Positions 52,696 through 61,280 of a stretch of 64,000 nucleotides of DNA are shown here, piece by piece. The translations under genes were made by a program, and so were the position numbers. Source of the stretch: Leptotrichia hongkongensis (GTDB taxonomy: Bacteria; Fusobacteriota; Fusobacteriia; Fusobacteriales; Leptotrichiaceae); assembly GCF_041538065.1 (NCBI RefSeq), contig NZ_JBGORW010000006.1, positions 62,001 to 126,000 on the forward strand, given 5' to 3'. The number at the start of each line of letters is the position of its first letter. The first letter of the stretch is position 1. The notes beneath the pieces were generated by a model. The model searched no databases. It was not told the DNA's origin and saw only the letters and a list, made by a program, of their open reading frames with translations.

Positions 52696-54364
52696 AATAA
52701 GTATAATGTTATTTTTGTGCTTTATGCTATCTTTTACAAATATTATTGCAAAGGAAAGTTACAGTAACCTCTATATAAAAATAACAGATACAACAACTGC
52801 AATAAAAAATAACAATCAGAATGAAGCAAAAAAACTTTTTTCTGAAATCAGGGAAGAATTTAAAAAAGTAAAAAATTCTGATTCAACACAAGGAAAAAAA
52901 GTACAGGAGCTTTTAAATAGAGAAAAATCAGCATTATCAGAAAATGACCTAAAAGAAGTAACAACAGCATTGCTTGCTTTTGAAAAGGAGCAAAATCCTG
53001 TTAATGACAATGAGGAAAAGAAAAAATTTCAGTCAAGAATGTATCCTGCTTTGGATATATTGGAAAAGGCGATTCAGTCTAAAAATGTGGAGCTTATGAA
53101 AAAAGAATATCTGAAATTTAATGGCGTATGGACTAGAAATGAAGGTTTTATACGAAGCAGAAGTATTCCTTACTATGGAAAAGTGGAAACTGCGATGTCC
53201 TTTCTTAGAAGCTCTATGGAAGTGGAGCCTTTTGACTATGACAGCACAATAAATTCTTTCAATGAATTGAAGTCTGCTATAAAGGATTATCTAGATGGAA
53301 AAAAAATAGAAAACAATGTTTCAACTACAATCACGTTGAAAGAAGCTGTGGATATGCTAAAAGATGCCTTGGATGCTTTTAAAGCAGGAAATAAAGCTAA
53401 AGGACAGTCAAAAGTTAAGCAGTTTATTCAAGTATGGCCAACCGTTGAAGGCGATGTAAGTACAAGAAATTCATCATTATACACAAAATTGGAAACTCAA
53501 ACTCCAATAATTATGGTAAAAGGTGCTGAAAAAGGATATCAGGAACAACTACAAGGTTTAATAATAGAATTGTCGCAAATTGATACAAAAGCACAATATA
53601 CATTTGTTGACGCAATGTTTATACTCCTTCGTGAAGGTGTAGAAGCACTTCTAATAGTTCTGGCATTAGTAAGCAGTCTAAAAGCTGCAAATCAGAAAAA
53701 AGGATTACGCTGGGTATATGCAGGAGCTACTTTCGGAATTTTAGCAAGTGTCATTATAGCATTTATGCTTCAAGCACTATTCCCTGCGGTATCTTCAGGA
53801 ACAAACCGTGAGATTCTGGAAGGAATTGTAGGAATTTTTGCGGTTATAATGATGATTGGTATTGGATTCTGGCTACATAGCAAGTCATCTCTAAAATCTT
53901 GGAAAGACTACATTGACAGAAAAATGGATGTTGTTTTGAGCACAGGAAGTTTTATTTCAATGTTTGTATTAAGTTTTCTTGCGGTATTTAGGGAAGGTGC
54001 TGAAACGATTTTATTTTATGTGGGAATTTTACCGTTAATTTCTTTGCAGAACTTGATTATTGGTATTGTGAGTGCTATACTAATACTAGTTGTAATCGCA
54101 TTTGTACTAATATATGCTTCTTCAAAAATAAAAATACATCAAATATTTCTTGTATTGACATGGACGATATATTTCCTTGCGTTTAAGATGCTTGGAACAA
54201 GTATTCATATGCTGCAAGTTGTAGGAATTCTGCCATTACACGTAGTAAACTTTATTCCAACGGTAGAGATTTTAGGAATTTATGCAAATATGGAAGTATT
54301 TATTTGTCAATTAATTTTACTAACTATAATTGCATTTGCAACTTTTAAAAGAAAAGATAAATAG
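52673..54364 (+). CDS. efeU: FTR1-type iron permease EfeU with large N-terminal domain
   Basis: This 563-residue protein has a signal peptide-like start, a soluble periplasmic region of about 290 residues and then about seven helices, with the two REGXE motifs of FTR1 permeases, REGVE (320-324) and REGAE (440-444). The size matches the FepC-type of Staphylococcus, not the shorter E. coli EfeU. A TTG start at 52673, 23 bases inside efeB, has GGAGA 5-6 bases upstream; the next ATG (52706) has no such site. Confidence 0.92.
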   Translation: MDRNYLNKISIMLFLCFMLSFTNIIAKESYSNLYIKITDTTTAIKNNNQNEAKKLFSEIREEFKKVKNSDSTQGKKVQELLNREKSALSENDLKEVTTALLAFEKEQNPVNDNEEKKKFQSRMYPALDILEKAIQSKNVELMKKEYLKFNGVWTRNEGFIRSRSIPYYGKVETAMSFLRSSMEVEPFDYDSTINSFNELKSAIKDYLDGKKIENNVSTTITLKEAVDMLKDALDAFKAGNKAKGQSKVKQFIQVWPTVEGDVSTRNSSLYTKLETQTPIIMVKGAEKGYQEQLQGLIIELSQIDTKAQYTFVDAMFILLREGVEALLIVLALVSSLKAANQKKGLRWVYAGATFGILASVIIAFMLQALFPAVSSGTNREILEGIVGIFAVIMMIGIGFWLHSKSSLKSWKDYIDRKMDVVLSTGSFISMFVLSFLAVFREGAETILFYVGILPLISLQNLIIGIVSAILILVVIAFVLIYASSKIKIHQIFLVLTWTIYFLAFKMLGTSIHMLQVVGILPLHVVNFIPTVEILGIYANMEVFICQLILLTIIAFATFKRKDK

Positions 54365-54401
54365 GTTTTAAATATTTTTAACAATCGGAAAGGAATAAAA
54401 A

Positions 54402-55115
54402 ATGTCTAAAATTGATGAACAGACACTTATAGAACATCTAAGTGAATTTAGGAAAAGACTTATTGTAACAATCGTATTTTTTATAATAGCCTTTCTGATA
54501 AGCCTAGTATTCTGCTCTAGTATTTACAAATTATTAACAGCTTCTTTTAATCAGAAATTAGTTGTTCTAGGCCCCAATGATATTTTGAGCATTTATTTGA
54601 TGCTGGCTGGAATATGTGCTTTCAGTTTAACTCTTCCATTTGCAAGTTATCAGATATGGGCATTTGTCCGTCCTGCATTGGAAGAAAGAGAAGCCAAAGT
54701 CGTTTTATCCTATGTTCCTGCAACCTTTATACTGTTTATTGCCGGTCTATGTTTTGGTTTTTTTTTCATAACGCCTGCATTATTAAATGTGCTTCTTTCA
54801 TTTGGAGATGATTTATTTAATATACAGCTTACAGCAAACAGTTATCTGACATTCATAATTCATACTTCCCTTCCACTTGGAATAATATTTGAACTGCCAG
54901 TTATTGTAGCTTTTTTAACATCGCTACACATTTTAACACCACAATATTTGATAAAAAATAGAAGATATGGATACTTTATTTTACTAGTACTCGCAGTAGT
55001 ATTAACACCTGCCGATTTTATAAGCGATTTAACAATGGCAGCTCCCTTAATTCTACTGTATGAAGTGAGTATCCTTGTCTGCAAATATATTTATAAAAAA
55101 AGGAGGAATTACTAA
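54402..55115 (+). CDS. tatC: twin-arginine translocase subunit TatC
   Basis: This 237-residue protein has six helices and begins with the family pattern EQTLIEHLSEFRKRLIVTIVFF; it also shows FASYQIWAFVRPALEEREAK, FELPVIVAFL and TPADFISDLTMAAPLILLYEVSI. It recognises the twin-arginine signal. GGAAAGGAAT precedes the start. Confidence 0.96.
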   Translation: MSKIDEQTLIEHLSEFRKRLIVTIVFFIIAFLISLVFCSSIYKLLTASFNQKLVVLGPNDILSIYLMLAGICAFSLTLPFASYQIWAFVRPALEEREAKVVLSYVPATFILFIAGLCFGFFFITPALLNVLLSFGDDLFNIQLTANSYLTFIIHTSLPLGIIFELPVIVAFLTSLHILTPQYLIKNRRYGYFILLVLAVVLTPADFISDLTMAAPLILLYEVSILVCKYIYKKRRNY

Positions 55116-55117
55116 AA

Positions 55118-55315
55118 ATGGGAATTTTTAGAGATATCGGGGCACCAGGACTCATAGTCCTTATACTTGGTGCATTACTTATTTTTGGACCAAAGAGGCT
55201 GCCTGAATTAGGAGAAGCCATCGGAAAAATGATTCGAGAATTTAAAAAATCAGTTTCTGGAATTGATTTGGAAAAAGATGATAAAGTTACAGAAGATAAA
55301 AAAGAAGATAAATAA
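55118..55315 (+). CDS. tatA: twin-arginine translocase subunit TatA/E
   Basis: This 65-residue single-helix protein has GAPGLIVLILGALLIFGPKRLPELGEAIGKMIREFKK, the TatA hallmark with FGPKRLPELG. It forms the pore. Start AGGAGG-like site 8 bases upstream, two bases after tatC. With TatC it is enough for a minimal Tat system. Confidence 0.95.
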   Translation: MGIFRDIGAPGLIVLILGALLIFGPKRLPELGEAIGKMIREFKKSVSGIDLEKDDKVTEDKKEDK

Positions 55316-55321
55316 AAAAAC

Positions 55322-55356
55322 AAGAGCAGTCTCATAACTATGAACCGCTCTTTTTT
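55322..55356 (+). terminator. terminator of the efe-tat operon
   Basis: AAGAGC (55322-55327) pairs with GCTCTT (55347-55352), with an inner TCATA/TATGA pair, followed by six T residues. An IS630 relic starts only two bases after it. Confidence 0.75.
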
Positions 55357-55357
55357 A

Positions 55358-55703
55358 TAATGAAACTTATACAAAATCGACCTAAAAATATGATATAACA
55401 ACTTTATGGCATATGAAAAAGATTATAGAAAAAGAATTTTAAATTTTTATTACGAAAACGGAAAAACAAAAACACTATTTTAGTTTAATATAAGTTCCAG
55501 CACATTGTACGGATGTATAAAATTTAAGAAGGAAACAGGATATCTTTTATCAAGAACACGGAAAAGAAAATTTAAGATGCTTGATCCTGAAAAACTTGAT
55601 GAATATATGAAAAATCCAAAGAATACAGATAAATGCATCCGTGAAATAGCAGTTACTTCTGTTTTATTTAATAAATTAGTTCAGTTTTAAATAGGTTTTA
55701 CTA
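55358..55703 (+). mobile_element. IS630-type internal deletion derivative (346 bp)
   Basis: The ends are flanked by TA (55356-55357 and 55704-55705). It keeps the left 294 and right 52 bases of the 914-bp copy at 56936-57849. Deletion of exactly 568 bp between two AGCA tetranucleotides (55648-55651) explains the difference. It is non-coding apart from a transposase fragment of about 60 residues with an in-frame TAG. Confidence 0.85.
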
Positions 55704-55711
55704 TACTATAA

Positions 55712-55763
55712 AAATAAGGATTGATTTTTATTTTTTTTATATAGCAAGAATCAATCCTTATTT
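55712..55763. terminator. terminator of the cyclase gene
   Basis: AAATAAGGATTGATT (55712-55726) pairs perfectly with AATCAATCCTTATTT (55749-55763). T runs flank both strands. Confidence 0.75.
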
Positions 55764-55811
55764 ATTTAGGTTATTAATAAATTGTATTTATCAAATTTTT
55801 TGAGAAGTTAA

Positions 55812-56555
55812 TTAGATAATTGCCCAAACTCTTACTGGTAATCCGTTTGCATCACTGATTCTAGGTGCAGCTATGAATATAATTGCTCCTATTGGTGGCA
55901 ATTTATCTAAATTATTTAATACTTCAACTTGGAATTTATCTCTTCCTAAAATGTATCTTTCACCTGCTAAATCTCCATTTTTAGCACATGTAACAGCAGC
56001 ATCTGTATCAAATGTTTCGTGTCCAACTCCAGCAATATTTCGGTTATCGAATAAAAATTCTAGGGTAGAAATTGGCCATCCAGGTGTGTGTGCATTTCCA
56101 TTTTCATCGGAATTTTCTAATGCTTTTAAATCAGGCCATCGTTTGCTCCAATCACTTCTAAATGCTACAAAAGAATTTTCTGGAATTTTTCCATATTTTT
56201 TTTCAAATTCTAAAATATCTTCGATACTAATTTCGTAATCATTATTTTCTTTTACTTTTTCACTAAGATCAATAACAACAAGAGGTAAAATAGTATCAGA
56301 AATATTAAAATCTTTTGCTAAACGGGCATTTTGTATAAAGTGTCCTGGATAATCAATGTGAGTACCAAATTGCCCTGGAAATTTGAAAGTTTGTATTCTT
56401 AAATTCATTTCTGAAAAATCTATAACGGTTTTATTAAGTTCTAAAACACCTTTTGGCATTCCTTGCCAATAAGGGCTTTCATTTGATAATTCATGTGATA
56501 ATTCAATCCATTGATGATTTTTTAATGTTTCTAGTGTTTTCCATAAATTTGACAT
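55812..56555 (-). CDS. cyclase family protein (kynurenine formamidase-like metal hydrolase)
   Basis: This 247-residue PF04199-type protein has the metal-binding pattern GTHIDYPGH (His66, Asp68, His72) and a second part SVVVDTAA-like (GHETFDTDAAVTC). The N-terminus HQWIELSHELSNESPYW fits the family. It hydrolyses an amide or ester; the substrate is unknown. The gene lies between two directly oriented IS630 copies. AGGAGT precedes the start. Confidence 0.88.
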   Translation of the reverse strand: MSNLWKTLETLKNHQWIELSHELSNESPYWQGMPKGVLELNKTVIDFSEMNLRIQTFKFPGQFGTHIDYPGHFIQNARLAKDFNISDTILPLVVIDLSEKVKENNDYEISIEDILEFEKKYGKIPENSFVAFRSDWSKRWPDLKALENSDENGNAHTPGWPISTLEFLFDNRNIAGVGHETFDTDAAVTCAKNGDLAGERYILGRDKFQVEVLNNLDKLPPIGAIIFIAAPRISDANGLPVRVWAII

Positions 56556-56618
56556 AAAATCACTCCTTTGTTTTATTTCATTTTTGATAATTTATTGTTC
56601 AAATATTTATTTAGTATT

Positions 56619-56627
56619 ATTGTATCA
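56619..56627 (-). promoter_or_regulatory. extended -10 promoter of the cyclase gene
   Basis: On the minus strand TGATACAAT (56627-56619) lies about 65 bases upstream of the start. The remaining 56628-56935 stretch is AT-rich, with nothing recognised. Confidence 0.4.
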
Positions 56628-56935
56628 TAAGAGAAAAAATTTGTATAGTAAAATTAATATTTATGAGAAAAAAGAATAATTGAATATATGTAATGAATGT
56701 TTTGAAAGATTTTAGATTTTGTAGAATTAAGAGGGATTTTTGGAAATACAAAAGTTGTTATATCATAATTGTACTAAAGATTAGAAAAAAGTTTAGAAAG
56801 TATTGAGTTAATATGATGGCATTGAGATTAATTTTCTGATAGATTATTTATGATATTACTTGGCAAATGAATTTCTGAAAATAGTAATTTTTAAAAAATT
56901 TTTATAGATAGAGAATTGATTGTAGAAGCAAAATA

Positions 56936-57849
56936 TAGTGAAACTTATACAAAATCGACCTAAAAATATGATATAACAACTTTATGGCATATGAAAAAGA
57001 TTATAGAAAAAGAATTTTAAATTTTTATTACGAAAATGGAAAAACAAAAACACTATTTTAGTTCAACATAAGTTCCAGCACATTGTACGGATGTATAAAA
57101 TTTAAGAAGGAAACAGGAAATCTTTCATCAAGAATACGGAAAAGAAAATTTAAGATGCTTAATCCTGAAAAACTTGATGAATATATGAAAAATCCAAAGA
57201 ATGCAGATAAATACATCCGTGAAATAGCAAAAGATTTTGGCTGTGGAAAGGAGACAGTGAGAGTAGCACTGAAAAAATTAGGATACACAAGAAAAAAAAA
57301 CAGACAAAATACAGAGAGCAGGACGAGAAAAAAGTAAATAGATATTTAAAAAAATTATCAGAAGCAGGTTCAGGCAGAGAAATAATCTATATTGATGAAA
57401 CAGGCTTTAACGAATATTACTACCGTGAATACGGCTGGAGTAAAAGAGGAATATCTATTGAAGGGAAGAAAAGAGGATTAAGATATTCAAGAATAAATCT
57501 GGTTGCTGGAAAAATAGGTAATGCACTGATAGGGAGTATGATATACAGGGAAACAATGAAAAGTGAATTTTTTGAAGAATGGTTCAGGGAAATACTTTTA
57601 AGAGATATTGAAAAATTAGAGAAGAGAGTTCTAATAGTGATGGATAATGCCAGATTTCATAGAAAGAATATATTAGAAGGAAACGGGGCATTGTCTATTA
57701 TTTCTTCCGCTGTATTCGTCGGATTTAAAAATTATGGGCTAATATGAAGAAAAAATTAAAAGACACAGCCCATAATTTTAATACACTAGAAAAAGCAGTT
57801 ACTTCTGTTTTATTTAATAAATTAGTTCAGTTTTAAATAGGTTTTACTA
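56936..57849 (+). mobile_element. IS630 family insertion sequence, degenerate (914 bp)
   Basis: The ends TAGTGAAACTTATAC and the inverse of GTTTTACTA resemble each other and are flanked by TA (56934-56935, 57850-57851), the IS630/Tc1-mariner target. The transposase inside is broken, so the copy is not autonomous. It is in the same orientation as the relic at 55358. Confidence 0.85.
56984..57834 (+). pseudogene. IS630 family transposase, broken
   Basis: The frame starts MAYEKDYRKRILNFYYENGK, stops at a TAG after 25 codons (57059-57061) and reopens with SSSTLYGCIKFKKETG and IREIAKDFGCGKETVRVALKKLG (helix-turn-helix). It stops again near 57337 and continues in another frame with IYIDETGF and VLIVMDNARFH, two catalytic Asp motifs. 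The third-acid block PPYSPDLNPIE is reduced to LPLYSSDLK; the tail resumes WANMKKKLKDTAHNFNTLEK. Damage includes at least one stop, two frameshifts and a loss of the catalytic Glu. Confidence 0.85.
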
Positions 57850-57946
57850 TATTTAAAATTAATTTACAAAAAAAAACCTATTTTCTATAACAACTTAATG
57901 TTTTTTAAAATAGACTTTTGATATACAGTTTATCTTTATTTCAGAA

Positions 57947-58134
57947 TTATTCTCCTTCAGGTAAAACAAATCCTGCTATTAAATATGCAATTGCTAATAA
58001 TCCTTCTGTAAGAACTGCTAATACAACTGCTATTATTCTTATTAAGTTAGAATCTTTATCCATGTATTTTGCAAGTCCATCACATACACCCATTATTTTT
58101 TGTCAGATGCTGATTTTGTTAGTTTTTTTTCCAT
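57947..58134 (-). pseudogene. PspC domain protein gene with 1-bp frameshift
   Basis: AGGAGG precedes ATG at 58134. The frame reads MEKKLTKSASDKK then stops because the run of A (58101-58096 on the minus strand) has six bases. With seven, it continues IMGVCDGLAKYMDKDSNLI, IIAVVLAVLTEG and a C-terminal LIAGFVLPEGE, 62 residues, a standard PspC domain with one membrane helix. The gene is thus out of frame by one base in a homopolymer: a pseudogene, a slippage-controlled gene or a sequencing error. Confidence 0.78.
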
Positions 58135-58379
58135 TTTTCCTCCTAAATATTTTTATAAATGAAATTTCAAATTTTTTATTTCACATACATTATATCATAT
58201 CCCTTATATTATATAAATTATTTTTTATACTATTCCCCTTTTAAATAACAGATTTATAATAAATTTAAATTCTCATACTTATTCATCAAAGGGTAAAAAA
58301 CCTTTATTATCAAAAAGATTCTATCTTTTAAATAGGACTTAGTATTAGATCTTTTGATTAATAAATATTTTTTCATATT

Positions 58380-58497
58380 GTTATGTTTTTTCTTTTTATT
58401 TTCATAGAATTGTTTATTGCCACAAAACCTTATCTTGCAGTAAAGGTTTATCCTAATAATTAAAATTGTGGCAAGATTGCTACGCAATAACCTATGG
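58380..58497. repeat. structured dispersed repeat, copy C
   Basis: TGCCACAA (about 58417) pairs with TTGTGGCA (about 58465), with inner AACCTT and AAGGTT pairing. The segment matches 43150-43250 and is followed by CCTATGGCTAGTC. A 77-codon minus-strand frame across it is a by-product. Confidence 0.65.
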
Positions 58498-58609
58498 CTA
58501 GTCTCTATTTAAAAAGTAAAAATTATATTTTAATTATTTGAGAATATTAGATTTATACCCTTTATTAGAAAAGTTTGTAATAATTTCGTTATTTAAATGA
58601 GGTTTAGTA
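58498..58609. repeat. about 110-bp MITE, copy C
   Basis: It closely matches the reverse complement of 23349-23458. Its right end is TTTAAATGAGGTTTAGTA; its left end is fused to the structured repeat. It separates the accessory island from pspC. Confidence 0.65.
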
Positions 58610-58621
58610 TAAACTATTTGC

Positions 58622-59374
58622 CTAAATTTTTAACAAAAGATTTAAAGCATATTGAAGGATTTTTATTTTATCTTTACAATCATCAATATTTTCAAATTCT
58701 AAATATCCTACTGTCATATACTGACCTGCTCTAAAATATTTTTTCTGAAACTTTTCATTTTTTAGTATATTTTCGAATTTTTTTATATTTTCTGGTTTAT
58801 TTTCGCATTTTAGTATATCTTTCGACTCATTTTCTAATTTATTTTTTAATTTAGAAAAAAGTTCCTTACGTTTTTCAGAAGCAATTGTTACTTTCTTTTC
58901 GAAATCTTCTTTTGAAAGTTCTTTATTATTTTTATTTTTTTTAGGAACTGAATATTTTATTGCAATTATATTTTTCTGATTATATTGTTCTATTTGTAAA
59001 TAAATATCTTCATCAGAAGTTTCTGCTAATTTATTAATTTTTTCTTCACTTAAAGGAAACCACCACATTCCCATAAATCCACCTGATGAGTTATTCACAT
59101 AACCCCAACTACAATCTTTTTGTCTTCCAATAGCATGTTCTAATAAATTTTTTTCGTTTTTTAATTCTTTAAAAAATCCGATATAACAGTTTGAATTCCA
59201 GTCTTCTAAGTTTTTTTCTACATATGAATCTACATCTGCTTTTATGTTACTCAAATAATCATAATAATTTCTAAATATAGAATTCTTAATGTTATCCTCA
59301 TATCTTCCGAATAATTCTAAAATTTTTTCTCTTCTAAATATTACATTTACACCATTTTCTTTTAAATTTTCCAT
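58622..59374 (-). CDS. C-terminal-half paralogue of a PD-(D/E)XK nuclease family protein
   Basis: The 250-residue product aligns by eye with the C-terminal region of the neighbouring nuclease family: NIKNSIFRNYYDYLSNIKAD corresponds to SEILDSYYVYLVEKL, then EDWN, and it ends with a GGFMGMWWF, IYLQIEQY and GQYMTVGYLEF series typical of the PDDEXK_4 family C-terminus. The nuclease half and its catalytic residues are absent. It is last in the WYL-led operon, 63 bases after the nuclease, with only a weak ribosome-binding site (GAAGAT). It could be a truncated relic or a separate specificity subunit. Confidence 0.6.
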   Translation of the reverse strand: MENLKENGVNVIFRREKILELFGRYEDNIKNSIFRNYYDYLSNIKADVDSYVEKNLEDWNSNCYIGFFKELKNEKNLLEHAIGRQKDCSWGYVNNSSGGFMGMWWFPLSEEKINKLAETSDEDIYLQIEQYNQKNIIAIKYSVPKKNKNNKELSKEDFEKKVTIASEKRKELFSKLKNKLENESKDILKCENKPENIKKFENILKNEKFQKKYFRAGQYMTVGYLEFENIDDCKDKIKILQYALNLLLKI

Positions 59375-59437
59375 ATTATCTTCATCATATGTTTTATAAT
59401 ATACTGTTTTTTTATTTTTTTTTGTTAATTAAAAATT

Positions 59438-60514
59438 TTATTCAAAATTTACATTTTGCAAATACCCATGTAGTTTTTTCACTTCATTCATTAATTTATT
59501 CATTTCATCTTTCCCATCTTTTATATATTCTTTTAAATTAATATGTAAAATTGGTATTTCATAATCATCTTTATATTTGCAATTTTCTTCTATATTATTA
59601 ATTTTTATTAACTCATTTTTATGTTCTTCAATAACTTTATAAATTTTTTTATATACAACTTCATATTTTTCTTTTCTTATATATTTTAAACTTTCATTTT
59701 CTGTATTGTATTTATGATAAAAATTCAATCTTAAATAAGGTCCTTCTTTTTTTGTATTATCCATTCTCCAGAAAATAAGGTATCTTTCACTTGTTTCAAA
59801 AATAGGAAGCCTTTTTCCTAACAAATTATATTGTGAAACAGCAGAACCATTTCCCTTATTTCTAAAACTTACTATCCTTTCTTCTGAAAAAATCTCTTTT
59901 AAAAAACAATATTGTGCTATGTTAGATTTTGCTATATTCCAATCCTTGTGAGATTCTGCTTTACATTCTAAATAATTTTTTTCATTTTCTTGAGTTCTTA
60001 ATTTTTCTACAAGATACACATAATAACTGTCTAAAATTTCACTTTTATTTCTATATTTTTCTAAAATTTCTTTAAATATTTCACCTGTGATTATTTTATT
60101 AGCTTTCACATTTTTATCAGGACTGAAATGAAAACCTGTTTTAAAATAAACTGTTTTAACTTCTAGATTTCCATCAATTCTCAAATCTTTTTTTTCATTT
60201 TCATCTAACTTATTAATTTTTTCTTCATACTCTTCTAGTTGTTTTTTTCTTTCAGAAGAATTAACCTTATCTTCAATAATGTAAACTCTATTCAACTCTT
60301 TAAAAACAACTAATATATCAATTTTCTTAAATTGCCTTTTTATAAGAATTTCTTGATTATCAGAAACATTCTCTTCTCCAAACTCTTTTAATAAGTCAAC
60401 AGCTAATGCTCTTAATTCACTATCCTCGTAATTTAACCAATTTAAACACCAACATATAAAAGCATCCTGTGACAGCTCTGACGTTGCAAAATTAAAAATA
60501 TTGTTTCTTTCCAT
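59438..60514 (-). CDS. PD-(D/E)XK nuclease family protein
   Basis: This 358-residue protein begins FNFATSELSQDAFICWCLNWL, the PDDEXK_4-type start. It keeps the nuclease core: Asp66 (KKIDILVVF), then Glu81 and Lys83 in YIIEDKVNS, with Glu13 as a possible fourth ligand. The C-terminal half is of unknown fold (YLIFWRMDNTKKEGPYLRLNFYH). Such proteins are often found in mobile or defence islands. An AGAAGGG site precedes the start, 33 bases after the FtsZ-like gene, in the same operon. Confidence 0.82.
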   Translation of the reverse strand: MERNNIFNFATSELSQDAFICWCLNWLNYEDSELRALAVDLLKEFGEENVSDNQEILIKRQFKKIDILVVFKELNRVYIIEDKVNSSERKKQLEEYEEKINKLDENEKKDLRIDGNLEVKTVYFKTGFHFSPDKNVKANKIITGEIFKEILEKYRNKSEILDSYYVYLVEKLRTQENEKNYLECKAESHKDWNIAKSNIAQYCFLKEIFSEERIVSFRNKGNGSAVSQYNLLGKRLPIFETSERYLIFWRMDNTKKEGPYLRLNFYHKYNTENESLKYIRKEKYEVVYKKIYKVIEEHKNELIKINNIEENCKYKDDYEIPILHINLKEYIKDGKDEMNKLMNEVKKLHGYLQNVNFE

Positions 60515-60547
60515 TCTAAATCCCTTCTTTCTATAATATTAATTAAT

Positions 60548-61255
60548 TTATTTAACTGAATCTTCCACAATGTAAGCAATAATATTTATGAAATTTTCAT
60601 TTTCTGGATATATTTGCAGTCCCCAAAGAAATGCCCGATTATTAAGAATATTAGTCATTATTTTAGCAATATCTTTTATCTGAGTCAATTCGATATTTTT
60701 TCCTGCTGTTATATTCAAAAATATTTTATAAGTTTTATTTTTATCAAAAGTTTCCAGCTTTAGTTTTAGGTTTTGCAAGAAATCATCAAAAGTTTCTAAA
60801 TTTCCTTTTTCAAAAATTACGAAAGATTTTGAGGTTTTTTGAAATACAGTTTTTAAGTCAGCTAAATCAAGAGTAACCATTCCTTTTACTGTTAAAGTTT
60901 TTGTTATTCCGTTGATTCCATTTTTTAAATCTTCGGCAGATTTGCATTTTATGATAAAGTTTGTTTTTGAATCAAATAGGTCGGTATAGCCATTTCCAAT
61001 ATCGTAAATGCCAGTAAAAATGTCGTTTTTTTCAGTGTTTCTGATTATTTCTAAGGCAAAATTTTTATCATTTTCAAAATATGTGTTTAAAATTATCAAA
61101 ATTACATCTGTATTTTGAAAATTTATTTTTAAATCTTTGTAGTCATTTTTAATTGTAATAATGTTTATATTTTCATGTGTAATTATTTCTTTTTCAATAG
61201 TGCTTAGACCCGTTTCTCCTAAATTTATTATTTTTATTTTTGGTATTTTTTCCAT
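60548..61255 (-). CDS. divergent FtsZ-like protein lacking the GTP-binding G-box
   Basis: This 235-residue protein aligns by eye along FtsZ. IKIINLGETG (7-16) matches the first nucleotide loop (GVGGAG). TDVILIIL (49-56) sits before the place of GGGTGTG, which is replaced by NTYFENDK. NGINGITKTLTVKGMVTLDLADLKTVF (112-138) matches the T7-loop region, keeping Asp130 and Asp133 but with Thr for Asn128. FLNITAGKNIELTQIKDI (179-196) matches NITGG. About 80 residues after the G-box and the C-terminal FtsA-binding peptide are missing. It probably cannot bind GTP normally. AAGGAG lies before the start. Confidence 0.75.
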   Translation of the reverse strand: MEKIPKIKIINLGETGLSTIEKEIITHENINIITIKNDYKDLKINFQNTDVILIILNTYFENDKNFALEIIRNTEKNDIFTGIYDIGNGYTDLFDSKTNFIIKCKSAEDLKNGINGITKTLTVKGMVTLDLADLKTVFQKTSKSFVIFEKGNLETFDDFLQNLKLKLETFDKNKTYKIFLNITAGKNIELTQIKDIAKIMTNILNNRAFLWGLQIYPENENFINIIAYIVEDSVK

Positions 61256-61280
61256 AAATTTTCTCCTTTTTTATAGAAAT

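Noticed and set aside
57059..57061. In-frame TAG in both IS630 copies as a recoding site
   Set aside because: The transposase has further frameshifts and lacks its catalytic Glu, so plain decay is simpler.
57918..58244. 108-codon plus-strand open frame
   Set aside because: It is the antisense of the frameshifted pspC gene.
58254..58487. 77-codon minus-strand open frame
   Set aside because: It coincides with a structured repeat, has a low-complexity Lys/Asn composition and no ribosome-binding site.
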